24,105 nt of DNA from Candidatus Aegiribacteria sp. (GTDB taxonomy: Bacteria > Fermentibacterota > Fermentibacteria > Fermentibacterales > JCC-6), in the NCBI GenBank assembly GCA_030638185.1, contig DAOWFD010000096.1, positions 1 to 24,105 of the forward strand, written 5' to 3'. The notes beneath the pieces are model-generated. The model did not search any database, was not told where the DNA came from, and saw only the letters and a list, made by a program, of their open reading frames with translations. The position numbers and the translations under genes are program-made. This document shows, in pieces, positions 1 through 7,610 of this stretch (positions are counted from its first letter, which is position 1; each line of letters begins with the position of its first letter).

Positions 1-75
1 CAACCTGCCAAAGGCCTGCCTGTCGCCCTCACAGGCAAGCCTGACATCGCTCAGCCTGTCCGGGTCGTTAATCAA
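1..75 (-). CDS. ECF-type RNA polymerase sigma factor, N-terminal fragment (cut by window edge)
   Basis: Only about 25 codons are visible, reading on the minus strand from a TTG at 73-75 toward base 1. The peptide contains DVRLACEGDRQAFGRL, which matches the opening helix of region 2 of ECF sigma factors (a run of the type 'L...GD..AF..L'). No ATG is available in this frame after the upstream in-frame stop, so the start is TTG or a rarer codon and translation may be coupled to the preceding membrane-protein gene, whose TAA lies only 4 bases upstream. Sigma factor next to a DUF6249-like membrane protein is a pairing known from Bacteroidetes-type genomes. The assignment rests on a short peptide and is moderate at best. 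Confidence 0.45.
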   Translation of the reverse strand, partial: MINDPDRLSDVRLACEGDRQAFGRL

Positions 76-79
76 ATCT

Positions 80-460
80 TTATGCCGTCTTCGAGTTTCT
101 ATCCATTACATACCAGACTGCAACGAGGGCCAGTCCGAAAACCAACCCGCCACCAGCTGCGGCCAGACATGCTTCAACACCGATAATAAGACCAACCACT
201 AACGAAGCGAGACTCAGGCCGATAACTATGAAACCGGCCCTGAAAAAACCGGTTCTACGTCGGGGGGGCTTCTTTGTCTCCATGATCTTCATCATCCGCT
301 CTACTTCCTCGAGGCTCCTCCCCGATTCGAGCGCCTGATGGATCTTCTCGTACTTCTGTTGGGCCATACGGTATTTGTTCACGATTACGATGATCGCAAG
401 AACTACTGGTCCGCCTATCATAAGGATCAAGGTTGCCAGAATCCTCACTGTATCTTGCAT
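80..460 (-). CDS. small DUF6249-like inner-membrane protein, possibly accessory to an ECF sigma factor
   Basis: This is a 126-aa membrane protein. An N-terminal hydrophobic helix (about residues 5-27) is followed by a charged helical linker containing QKYEKIHQALESGRSLEEVER and a basic KKPPRRR patch, then two further hydrophobic helices near the C terminus. The layout, with its 'alpha-helical linker with E-x-G-x-s' segment, resembles DUF6249-type proteins, which often lie beside ECF sigma genes. The start is taken at the ATG of 458-460: the strong Shine-Dalgarno GGAAGGAG (467-474) sits 6 bases from it, but abuts the alternative ATG at 464-466 with no spacing. A TATAAT box lies just upstream. 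The exact function is unknown; a role in controlling the sigma factor is inference. Confidence 0.65.
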   Translation of the reverse strand: MQDTVRILATLILMIGGPVVLAIIVIVNKYRMAQQKYEKIHQALESGRSLEEVERMMKIMETKKPPRRRTGFFRAGFIVIGLSLASLVVGLIIGVEACLAAAGGGLVFGLALVAVWYVMDRNSKTA

Positions 461-489
461 TTTCATCTCCTTCCATTATTCGAGGACAT

Positions 490-495
490 ATTATA
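490..495 (-). promoter_or_regulatory. -10 box for the DUF6249-like/sigma gene pair
   Basis: A perfect TATAAT reads on the minus strand about 25-30 bases before the ribosome-binding site of the membrane-protein gene. No good TTGACA-like -35 is found at 16-19 bases, so the promoter may be activator-dependent or use a different sigma factor. Confidence 0.4.
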
Positions 496-600
496 CGATG
501 TCGCTATCAGTACAGACGTGACAAAGTCATTATTGTTACAGTCATCTAAGGTTCACGTTGTTATCTCTGGTATCTATCTTCTCGGGAAGTGAAAGGGATT

Positions 601-632
601 GCGGACTTTATATCCTCACGAACGTAGTCCGC
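601..632 (-). terminator. possible hairpin downstream of the tandem lipoprotein genes
   Basis: Arms GCGGACT (601-607) and AGTCCGC (626-632) pair perfectly over 7 bp with an 18-nt loop. It lies between the end of the lipoprotein gene (698) and the next promoter (490-495), the right place for a terminator. No U-tract follows on either strand, so intrinsic termination is doubtful. Confidence 0.25.
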
Positions 633-697
633 GTCCGGTAAAGGAAGATTTCTCTATGAAGTCGCCGCTTTCGTGAAGTCACTGCACTTCGGATACG

Positions 698-1303
698 TCA
701 GAACATTGTCTTTATCTGTCCCCAGGTGGTCCAATCTTTTGTATCCGACAGGTCCCACCACTGCCAGACGTACCATTGGTCATCTGTGGTGTCCTGTCGG
801 CACACGAAAAGAGCGGAGCCGCAAGCCCTGTAGAATCCTGTCTGGGCTTTATCGGTATATATCCAGAGGTTAAAAGTTCGAGGCAGCTGATATGACTGTC
901 CCGTTGAATCACCTGACCATGGACTCCCCTGGGTGCCCTCAACAGTAAGCTCGATCGAGTCTACATATGCGAACATGTTCTGATGAAACTGCTCCTCTAC
1001 ATCATATCCCCAGAAGCTGTCCTGTTTGGCGGGCTTGCCGTGAGGGTTATACCACCATAGCAGATGGAACTCGAAATCTTCCCTGAAGCAGCTCATGTAT
1101 AGGTCAAGATCCATTGCATTGTACGCATACTCCAGATTCTCGATCACCTTCCAGACGCTGTCTTTTGTTTCCCAGGGAGGACCTGGCGGGGCACTGTTGT
1201 CCGGACCGGTAAGGCAGGCCATGGACATTATTACTGCTGCTGATAGCGAAGCCATTGCAACCATTGCTGCACTTTTCTTACTTAAGCTGTTCCTGTCTTT
1301 CAT
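698..1303 (-). CDS. probable secreted lipoprotein, NTF2/SnoaL-like fold, paralogue of its upstream neighbour
   Basis: The 201-aa product opens with a basic-hydrophobic signal sequence ending SMAC (Cys30), compatible with a lipobox though not canonical at -3. The rest resembles short alpha+beta proteins of the NTF2-like kind (opening helix VWKVIENLEYAYNAMDLDLY, then CFREDF). It shares CF-R-[ED]-DF, SGDSTGQS and WY-[VI]-WQW with the protein encoded just upstream, so the two are tandem paralogues. Its ATG overlaps the upstream stop by four bases (ATGA at 1300-1303), with GAGAGG as ribosome-binding site, so translation is coupled. No catalytic motif is visible; the substrate, if any, is unknown. 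Confidence 0.7.
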   Translation of the reverse strand: MKDRNSLSKKSAAMVAMASLSAAVIMSMACLTGPDNSAPPGPPWETKDSVWKVIENLEYAYNAMDLDLYMSCFREDFEFHLLWWYNPHGKPAKQDSFWGYDVEEQFHQNMFAYVDSIELTVEGTQGSPWSGDSTGQSYQLPRTFNLWIYTDKAQTGFYRACGSALFVCRQDTTDDQWYVWQWWDLSDTKDWTTWGQIKTMF

Positions 1304-1809
1304 TTCTGTTCCTCTCCATCAAACCATTGCCATATGTACCATTCACCCTGGGAATCAGGTCTGCATATGAGAGTAACAGGTCGTACCTCCAGCGTAGTGT
1401 CGCTGGGGAAACAGATCTCCCTTGTCAGTATTCTGAGCATCTGGATTGATTGACCTGTACTGTCACCGGACCAGATAAAACTTTCACCTCCCGAAAAAGA
1501 GAAATAGATTGAATCGGCCTCTGTAGAAATATTCTCTGCAAATTCCAGCTCGATCTCCAGTTCCCAGTACTGGTCTATGATGCCGTCACCGTCATAGTCG
1601 TCCCAGTCCTGAGATTGCAGATGGTGCAAGAAGTCATCTCTGAAGCAGCTCTCAAGGAGGGGTATGTTCAGTGTATTCCAGGCATTTTCCAGTTTCACCA
1701 GAAGAACGTCCCACGGCTCGATGACTATCTCATGATAGCCTGAATCGCAGCAGCACGCGAGCAGAAATATTGAAATAAATAAGATCAGGACCTCAGTCAG
1801 CCTTCTCAT
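1300..1809 (-). CDS. secreted lipoprotein, first of a tandem NTF2-like pair
   Basis: The 169-aa product has a short signal peptide with a good lipobox, LLAC (Cys19, followed by two more Cys), so export and lipidation are likely. The body begins with a helix VLLVKLENAWNTLNIPLLESCFRDDF and ends EWYIWQWFDG, matching the downstream paralogue. It carries an insert DWDDYDGDGIIDQYWE with a DxDxDG calcium-loop pattern, absent from the paralogue. The start is supported by GGAAGG four bases before the ATG. It forms a two-gene operon with the downstream gene, driven by the promoter at 1968-1996. The function is not recognised. Confidence 0.7.
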   Translation of the reverse strand: MRRLTEVLILFISIFLLACCCDSGYHEIVIEPWDVLLVKLENAWNTLNIPLLESCFRDDFLHHLQSQDWDDYDGDGIIDQYWELEIELEFAENISTEADSIYFSFSGGESFIWSGDSTGQSIQMLRILTREICFPSDTTLEVRPVTLICRPDSQGEWYIWQWFDGEEQK

Positions 1810-1967
1810 ACTGCCTTCCTTTCAGATGGTGCGGAGTACAGACACTCCCTTCAGAAAAGACCGGAAGCCGGTTCCGCACGCTTGTGTCATGCACATCTGA
1901 AAGTACAGAAGACTCAGAGAAAACCTCCCTGGGTTAAGAATAGTAACTGAAAGGCCTACTAAATTCA

Positions 1968-1996
1968 TATATGATACTTAATGGATTTTATGTCAA
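1968..1996 (-). promoter_or_regulatory. sigma70-like promoter for the lipoprotein operon
   Basis: On the minus strand an exact TTGACA (1991-1996) is followed after 17 bases by CATATA (1968-1973). Transcription would start near 1960, leaving a leader of about 150 bases before the first lipoprotein gene. Confidence 0.5.
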
Positions 1997-2218
1997 GCGA
2001 TATCAGTACCTATCGCTGAGGATTATGCTGTATATGGTCTGGTGATGTTCGGGGCGGACGAAACATCAATAGGGGATACAGGGATCACACTTGTGACATT
2101 TTTCAACTGCAATCACCCGAATCCCTATCCTGTCAGTTGGAGAGCACTTCGAGACCAGGTAAGGAACAACTATTCAAAAGTGGATTTTAATGAATACAGA
2201 ACTTATCTAGGATGGCTG
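1982..2218 (+). pseudogene. possible remnant of a gene, truncated at both ends
   Basis: This frame is open from just after a stop at 1979-1981 to beyond 2218 and codes peptides that look protein-like: AEDYAVYGLVMFGADE, then GITLVTFFNC, then PVSWRALRDQVRNNY and VDFNEYRTYL. The segment order (E-x-YxVY helix, hydrophobic strand, W..L helix, then a V-[DN]-Y/F helix) recalls short secreted hypothetical proteins in many genomes. There is no signal peptide or convincing ribosome-binding site, the only starts are GTG 2042 and ATG 2045, and the frame runs into the 3' end of the helical-repeat gene on the other strand. I read it as a fragment left by deletion. It may be chance. Confidence 0.3.
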
Positions 2219-4942
2219 TTAACCGTTTATGCCGAAATTGGGACCCAGGAAGGTTATCTCGTCATCCTCCGGGGGTTTACGTGATTTGCGCGTTTCGCCG
2301 GGTAAAGGCTCAGGAGAGACATTGCTTTCTATCACGTTTTCTGAAAACATCAGGTTCTGGATAGTCTCCTTTAACTGCTGAATTAGAGATTTGTCGATTC
2401 TACTCTTCCTGAAGAAGCCTCCCTCTACTTTGTCCAGAAGGTTTTCCAGTACAGGCAGCTCTTTAGTTCCCCCGTATCTCCCTATGATTCGAAAAGCTCC
2501 TGAAATAAGGTTCTGATCTTCAAAAAGTATTCCGGAAGGTCCCTCCTGGAAGCAAGAGGATAAAAAGCTGATGACCTCCTCGTGATTGCCAAGTATGCTG
2601 AAGGACTCCATAATTTCGATTCTGATATCACTGTTCTTCCGGAAGGCCTCGGTTATTCTGGGAACGAAAGCCGGATTGCTCATGGCCAGTTTGGTAAGGA
2701 TATCAAGAGCTATCTCCGCAACTTCCTTTGACTTATCAATGATAAGGTACATTGAAAGACTTTCCGCAGTTGTCGAGGAAACCTTGGTGAGTGCCAGAAG
2801 GCATTCACGCCTGATCCTTGAATCAGGGACCTTGCAGAGTTCCGCAAGAACACTCTCACTGGAGGGAGAGGCGAGATCACGAAGAACCTGTATCATGTTT
2901 CTGGCCTTGTACCATTCTGTGTCCTGCAGGAGATAGGTGCCTCCATCCACCTTTGAGTTGAAAGCTGTTACTATCTCAGTGAGTTGATCATGGATTGCTG
3001 AAAGCCCCCTCTTGCCCATTTTAAGAAGCGTGCGGAAGGCTTTTGATCTGAGCCTTCTGTTGTCTTCGTAGAAAATATTCACCAGCTGAGATACCAGGTT
3101 ATCCGGAGGAGTTATCATCGCAAGGTTGGTAGCTTCCCGGGAAACTATCTCATCTTCGGACAATATCTTCTGAACAAGGGATTCTGCTGCGGTAATAGTG
3201 TCCATCTTCCTCTGGGCTTCCGCCAGAGACCGTTTCCTGGCAGCCTCCAGCTCAGTACGTGAGTACCGCATCGATTCCAGGTTATTAAGAATTTTCCCCG
3301 CCTCAAGGGCTATCGTCATCATACCCTTTGAAAGAAGCGCTTCCATAAGGGAAGCTGTGAGTATTACCCCCCTGTACAGAACGTCTGGATCCTGTTCGCG
3401 CTTCATAAGAATGGAAACATTCTCGATAATCTGTAATGTTGAGTTTTCTTTTCCCCGCTCCACAGCCAGGAGAGCCATGTCCTGCAGCTTACCCACAGTC
3501 CGGTGCCTTGTATCTGGGTCAGGTGAGGGAAGACTTGTAAGAAGTCTGTCTATAATCTTGCGGACAGCCTTCCATGCCATTCCTCTCTGAATTACACGGT
3601 TTGAAAGAAGTCCCTTTTCCAGGAGGGTGGGATCAAGGGCAAACACGAACCTGGCTATCATCCCTCTCTGTTCCTCCCTGTTTTCCTGCGCGGCCGCGAG
3701 AACGGATTTAAGGGCATCACCGATCTTGCTGCCTGGAAGGGAATCTATACTTTCTCCTCGTTCAAGCCTGTCTATCAACTCCGAGAAGATGGCGTCCTCA
3801 ATGGTAACGTCTCCCCGTGCCAGAGTCTGATCAGCGTCACCGCCCTCTGAGATAAGCTGGTAATGGAATCTGTTTACGGAAATGGAATCCAATCCCCTGA
3901 GTTCAAGAAGCCTGTCCATACCGCCGTGTTCTGAAATGTATGCGGGGGGTCTGTTGAATATCCTTGAGAAGGTTTTCACATCTTCAGCCGTTACTTTCTG
4001 ATCGAACGTCAGGCTGCTCATTTTCCGTTCAGTGAAAGTTCTGATAAACGCGCTCATACTGGCATTCTTTCTTTCCACGCTTATGTCATTAACCATTACG
4101 GTATCACCCATTACCGAAAGAGTTACCTGTTCCTTCTCTTTGTAGAATTTGGAAAGGATGCTAAGGAAAGATTTTGTTGAGGGGTCTATTGATGGATGCC
4201 CCGAGGGAAACATCTGAAGAGTTTTTATGAGAAGTTCAAGCCTTTTCACAAGATTTTCAGCGTTCCTCTGTGCTGCTGCCATCGACATTTGACCGGATCC
4301 CATATGAACCAGGAGATTACTTCCAGAAGCGAAGTTATCCAGAGAAGCCGGGCTAAAAGTGAACTGCCATATTCCGGGCGCTTTCTCTATAAAGTCAAAT
4401 TCGGCAAGAATATCCTTCATGAATTTACGTAACTCTACCGGGAAGGAACTTAGGATTATCCTGAAGGTGGGATCCTCTTTTCCCGCTCCCCTGAGTACGG
4501 TCAGCGCAACGTCTGCACCAGTGCAGTCCATATCCAGTTCAGGGTCGAGAAGATTATCTTCTATAAGTACGAAAAGAACTTCTATAAGCAAGGATATCTT
4601 AGCTATAACGTACTTTGCTGAGACTGATGGAACGCGGTTGTAAAGGCTCCATACCTCCTCGAGTTTTGTTTTTGAGAACCATTCGTCAAGAGCGGCCCAG
4701 TTCCATTTAGGAGAGCTTTGTTTAAGGAGATTCCTGTCAATAAATGCAAGGAACGTTATACCGGCATCTATACGCTGGCAGGCATCTGCGACCATCGAAC
4801 CCAGAACTTTGCCGATCTCAGCCGGTTTGTACCCGGAGATGAATTTTGCAAGGGAATCGATCCTATCTTCGGGATTTTCCAGGGAAGAAACCGCAGTTGT
4901 AAGCCTTGCCGCTATCCAACTCGGATCCTTCGTATTCTTCAT
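2219..4942 (-). CDS. large helical-repeat (HEAT-like) cytoplasmic protein
   Basis: The 907-aa protein has no signal peptide or membrane helix. Residues 1-200 are all-helical and unrecognised. About 225-375 resemble a module seen in bacterial HEAT-repeat and HD-GYP-type proteins: a helix ending TLQMFPSGHPS (GHP at 248-250), then a strand pair with VMGDTVMVND, then RKMSSLTFDQKVTAEDVKTF. From about 560 to 880 come repeated paired helices of HEAT type, for example RLRSKAFRTLLKMGKRGLSA and SRIRRECLLALTKVSS, suggesting a scaffold for protein binding. The start is fixed by AGGAG six bases before the ATG. It is transcribed alone, between two intergenic gaps. The partner and role are unknown. Confidence 0.75.
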   Translation of the reverse strand: MKNTKDPSWIAARLTTAVSSLENPEDRIDSLAKFISGYKPAEIGKVLGSMVADACQRIDAGITFLAFIDRNLLKQSSPKWNWAALDEWFSKTKLEEVWSLYNRVPSVSAKYVIAKISLLIEVLFVLIEDNLLDPELDMDCTGADVALTVLRGAGKEDPTFRIILSSFPVELRKFMKDILAEFDFIEKAPGIWQFTFSPASLDNFASGSNLLVHMGSGQMSMAAAQRNAENLVKRLELLIKTLQMFPSGHPSIDPSTKSFLSILSKFYKEKEQVTLSVMGDTVMVNDISVERKNASMSAFIRTFTERKMSSLTFDQKVTAEDVKTFSRIFNRPPAYISEHGGMDRLLELRGLDSISVNRFHYQLISEGGDADQTLARGDVTIEDAIFSELIDRLERGESIDSLPGSKIGDALKSVLAAAQENREEQRGMIARFVFALDPTLLEKGLLSNRVIQRGMAWKAVRKIIDRLLTSLPSPDPDTRHRTVGKLQDMALLAVERGKENSTLQIIENVSILMKREQDPDVLYRGVILTASLMEALLSKGMMTIALEAGKILNNLESMRYSRTELEAARKRSLAEAQRKMDTITAAESLVQKILSEDEIVSREATNLAMITPPDNLVSQLVNIFYEDNRRLRSKAFRTLLKMGKRGLSAIHDQLTEIVTAFNSKVDGGTYLLQDTEWYKARNMIQVLRDLASPSSESVLAELCKVPDSRIRRECLLALTKVSSTTAESLSMYLIIDKSKEVAEIALDILTKLAMSNPAFVPRITEAFRKNSDIRIEIMESFSILGNHEEVISFLSSCFQEGPSGILFEDQNLISGAFRIIGRYGGTKELPVLENLLDKVEGGFFRKSRIDKSLIQQLKETIQNLMFSENVIESNVSPEPLPGETRKSRKPPEDDEITFLGPNFGING

Positions 4943-4980
4943 GTCCCGCTCCTATCGCCTGTGTATACTTCTGTACGATA

Positions 4981-5004
4981 AACAAAATGTATAACGCAGG
5001 TCAA
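4981..5004 (-). promoter_or_regulatory. candidate promoter of the helical-repeat gene
   Basis: TTGACC (4999-5004) reads on the minus strand, with a weak TATCGT-like -10 about 18 bases downstream, ahead of the AGGAG-ATG of the 907-aa gene. The -10 match is poor. The rest of 4943-5166 shows no gene or strong hairpin on either strand. Confidence 0.3.
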
Positions 5005-5166
5005 CGCTGCCAAACGAACAATCTGAAATCTGCAGTCTTACCATCATACGGTATAGAGGTTATCAAGTAATCAATGATGATAATAAAATGAAACATCTCT
5101 ATCGAAGAGTCAATAATCAACATAATTTCAGCGACTTTAGTGCACAATCCCTACACTTACAGCAGG

Positions 5167-6060
5167 TCAATTTGCGATAATGGAGCAAATAGCTTCCCAT
5201 ATTCCTGAAATTGCGATTGAAGCCGGAGAGGAAGAATCGAATGCATTAACCGGAAGCCCCTTTGACATGGACTGTGTAACGGTGGGATCGTAAGGTATTC
5301 TGCCCAGCAGAGCGATATCATCATTTCTGCAGAACTCCTCTATCTGCCGTGTCTTGTTGGGGTTGATATCGCTTCTGTTGATACAAATCGCAGGTGTAAC
5401 TCCGAAGTGTCTCACCGTTGCAAGAATACGGGAGAGGTCATGCATTGCCGATACGCCGGGCTCAGTAGATATAAGAGCAAGATCAGCCCCTGCGCATGCG
5501 GCTATTACTGGACAGCCTATTCCCGGAGGACCGTCCACAAGAAGGAGAGGTTCACTGAGCTCTCCGCATTTTTTAATAGCAGCGTTTTTAACAGTAGTAA
5601 CGAGCTTGCCGGAATTTTCCTCTCCCGCCTTCATCTCTGCATGGTAAAGTGTACCATAGACAGATCTGGACACAAACCATGTCCCGGCAGTTGTTCTCTC
5701 GCTCATTATCGCATTTTCAGGACACTGGTGAACGCACGAATTGCATCCTTCGCAGCTGATTTTATCGATCCTGTATCTGTTTTCGGAAGAATCCGTGGGA
5801 ATCACTGCAGTGAACCTGCAAACATCATAGCACCTGCCGCATCCGGTACACTTTTCATTATCAATCTCAGCCTTGTATCCCCCGATGAAGGGGAAATCTT
5901 CCAGCTTTTCCGGTTTCAGCAGTATTTCCAGATTGGCAGCATCAACATCAGCGTCCGCCAGAACAAGCCTGTGCTGATTTGCAGCTATATGAGCCAGGGC
6001 CGCAGTAAGAGAAGTCTTTCCCGTTCCGCCCTTCCCGCTGAGTATGACGATCTGTTTCAT
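5167..6060 (-). CDS. MinD/Mrp-type P-loop ATPase with inserted 2x[4Fe-4S] ferredoxin domain (second of pair)
   Basis: This 297-aa cytoplasmic ATPase of the SIMIBI/MinD family has a deviant Walker A, GKGGTGKTS (9-17), and switch motifs DADVDAANLE and VDGPPGIGCP. A ferredoxin insert supplies eight cysteines: C71, C74, C77, C81 and C103, C106, C109, C113, with the classic C-P only in the second set. The family (COG1149) includes ATPases of ORP-type clusters and relatives of ApbC/Nbp35 Fe-S carriers. The likely role is ATP-driven assembly or transfer of a metal-sulfur cluster, probably as a partner of the 287-aa paralogue. Its ATG overlaps that gene's stop (ATGA at 6057-6060). It is the last gene of the operon. 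Confidence 0.9.
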   Translation of the reverse strand: MKQIVILSGKGGTGKTSLTAALAHIAANQHRLVLADADVDAANLEILLKPEKLEDFPFIGGYKAEIDNEKCTGCGRCYDVCRFTAVIPTDSSENRYRIDKISCEGCNSCVHQCPENAIMSERTTAGTWFVSRSVYGTLYHAEMKAGEENSGKLVTTVKNAAIKKCGELSEPLLLVDGPPGIGCPVIAACAGADLALISTEPGVSAMHDLSRILATVRHFGVTPAICINRSDINPNKTRQIEEFCRNDDIALLGRIPYDPTVTQSMSKGLPVNAFDSSSPASIAISGIWEAICSIIAN

Positions 6061-6920
6061 TGCTGAACCTTTTCCCGGACAGCTGCGAGAATATTCAGGA
6101 ACAATTCCTTGTATTCAGGAAGACCGCTCAGGAGAGGAATTCCATTGGAAAGCATCTCAGCGATTCTGCGATCCATTGGAATTTTTGCCAGAATAGGAAG
6201 ATTTTCCATGTGGCAATACTTCTCGACATCGCTGTTGCCTATTCCGTCCCGGTTGATGATAACACCGACAGGAATGTTCAACTGGTTGACCACTACATCC
6301 ACAGCTGCCTTGAGATCATGAAGGCCGAATGGAGTCGGCTCCGTTACAAGAACAACGTAATCGCTTCTACTGACGGCCTCTACTACAGGACAGGATGTTC
6401 CTGGGGAAGAGTCAATAATGACGGTGGAACTGCCCGATTGAGGAAGGTACTCGTTGAGCAGGGATGAGATCACGGGAACTGGCATTGCCTGCCCTACATT
6501 TAGAATCCCTCTGGCAAAGTTAATAGAACCGTCCGTACCCCCCTCTATTCTACCTGTTACATGAGTTATCTCACTGATGGCATCTTCCGGGCAGACAAGG
6601 CCGCAGCTTCCGCAGCCGTGGCATAGGTCGCGGAAGACCAGCACCTTCTTTCCGGCGACGGCGATAGCGTTCCATACACAGACCTCAGAACATCTGCCGC
6701 AGTAGGTGCATTTCTCAAGGTTGACTTCAGGAACCGGTACTCCGGTATCCCTCCCGGAGGTGTAATCTATGTCAAGGAAAAGGCCGGAATTGGGTTCCTC
6801 TACGTCGCAGTCAAGGAGCAGTGGCTTTTCGAAAAACTGATCAGCGGCGGCAATGGCAAGGCTTACAGCTACTGTTGTCTTGCCGGTGCCGCCTTTACCG
6901 CTGGCTACTGCTATAACCAT
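6057..6920 (-). CDS. MinD/Mrp-type P-loop ATPase with inserted 2x[4Fe-4S] ferredoxin domain (first of pair)
   Basis: The 287-aa product is a paralogue of the ATPase encoded just downstream. It has Walker A GKGGTGKTT (8-16), DCDVEEPNS after strand 2, and IDSSPGTSCP as the Walker B/switch region. The insert carries C71, C74, C77, C81 and C100, C103, C106, C110. The insert position matches the paralogue, so the pair arose by duplication and probably forms a heterodimer sandwiching ATP. Its start lies nine bases after the stop of the Cys-rich mini-protein with no strong Shine-Dalgarno, suggesting translational coupling. It belongs to the PadR-headed operon. Confidence 0.9.
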   Translation of the reverse strand: MVIAVASGKGGTGKTTVAVSLAIAAADQFFEKPLLLDCDVEEPNSGLFLDIDYTSGRDTGVPVPEVNLEKCTYCGRCSEVCVWNAIAVAGKKVLVFRDLCHGCGSCGLVCPEDAISEITHVTGRIEGGTDGSINFARGILNVGQAMPVPVISSLLNEYLPQSGSSTVIIDSSPGTSCPVVEAVSRSDYVVLVTEPTPFGLHDLKAAVDVVVNQLNIPVGVIINRDGIGNSDVEKYCHMENLPILAKIPMDRRIAEMLSNGIPLLSGLPEYKELFLNILAAVREKVQQ

Positions 6921-6929
6921 ACGGGTCTT

Positions 6930-7121
6930 CTACTCGCGGGTCATTCGTGTTCCGCATTTTGGGCAGGTAAGGCTGTTGCACGGTTGACCAACCTGATGCT
7001 GTTGTTTGTGCCCGCAGCTCGGGCAGACGCAGTTACCGCCGGGTCCAGCTGCGAACGGTCCCCCGCCACGGCCTCTGCCTCCGGATGGATTTCTTCCCTG
7101 TCCTCTTCCTCCTCCATACAT
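6930..7121 (-). CDS. 63-aa Gly/Arg-rich protein with a zinc-ribbon or rubredoxin-like Cys cluster
   Basis: The first 30 residues are Gly/Arg-rich low complexity (for example GGGRGQGRNPSGGRGRGGG). The second half has CVCPSCGHK (C31, C33, C36), H42, C48 and CPKCGTRM (C53, C56), that is, two CPxCG knuckles as in zinc ribbons or rubredoxins. Similar mini-proteins occur next to NifX-like and MinD-ferredoxin genes in anaerobes. The start is strong: AGGAGG seven bases before the ATG. It sits between the cluster-binding proteins and the ATPases, so a role as metal carrier or structural adaptor in the same complex is reasonable inference. Zinc versus iron cannot be told from sequence. Confidence 0.8.
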   Translation of the reverse strand: MYGGGRGQGRNPSGGRGRGGGPFAAGPGGNCVCPSCGHKQQHQVGQPCNSLTCPKCGTRMTRE

Positions 7122-7136
7122 GGTTTATCCTCCTGA

Positions 7137-7610
7137 CTATCCTTCGATTTTGTCCGGGAGCCTGACGATTACCTCGTCAAGCTTATCCAGTAGGGCTGCA
7201 GCCTCTTCCCTGAGGCGTTCCACAGGTTCATGCTCATAGCCGTCATGGGCGTGCTGAATACTCTCGCGGCAGGGGGAAGCTCCCGGAAGGTTGCCCGCAA
7301 TGTAATGGTTAACTGCGCTTCTCACGGAACCTGCTGCGCCAGATGAGCATCTTATTCCGAAATTATCAAAGATGGATATAGCCCTTCTTCCCATACCTCC
7401 GGCCAGCATTACATCGGCACCAAGCTCCTTTATGAAGGAAGGTACCTGACCGGGTGAATGGGCGTTGAAGTATGGATTTTCTACCGATTCCACATTGATG
7501 ATCTCGTTTCCTTCGATGTTCACTACTGTGAAGAACGGGCACCTTCCGAAATGATGACTTACCGAGCTGTCAAGTTTTCTACTGTTGTCCGATGACACGA
7601 CAATTTTCAT
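7137..7610 (-). CDS. NifX/NifB-like metal-cluster-binding protein (dinitrogenase FeMo-cofactor biosynthesis domain)
   Basis: Residues about 1-105 form the small RNase H-like domain of the NifX/NafY/ORP family: KIVVSSDNS, then HHFGRCPFFTVV, then GADVMLAGGMGRRAISIF and GIRCSSGAAGSVRSAVNHYIAG. The HFGR and GGMGRRA signatures are typical. In this family the domain holds Mo- or Fe-containing clusters, and ORP binds a Mo-Cu sulfide cluster. A His-rich linker (QHAHDGYEHE) and a C-terminal helix with LREEAAALLDKLDEVIVRL follow; a comparable helix ends the two upstream proteins. Its ATG overlaps the upstream TAA by one base (TAATG at 7608-7612). No nif structural genes are visible, so nitrogen fixation is unlikely to be its job. 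Confidence 0.88.
   Translation of the reverse strand: MKIVVSSDNSRKLDSSVSHHFGRCPFFTVVNIEGNEIINVESVENPYFNAHSPGQVPSFIKELGADVMLAGGMGRRAISIFDNFGIRCSSGAAGSVRSAVNHYIAGNLPGASPCRESIQHAHDGYEHEPVERLREEAAALLDKLDEVIVRLPDKIEG

Noticed and set aside
5407..6066. Long plus-strand open frame (219 aa) opposite the MinD-ferredoxin gene
   Set aside because: Antisense shadow of a well-supported ATPase gene; no ribosome-binding site and no recognisable domain.
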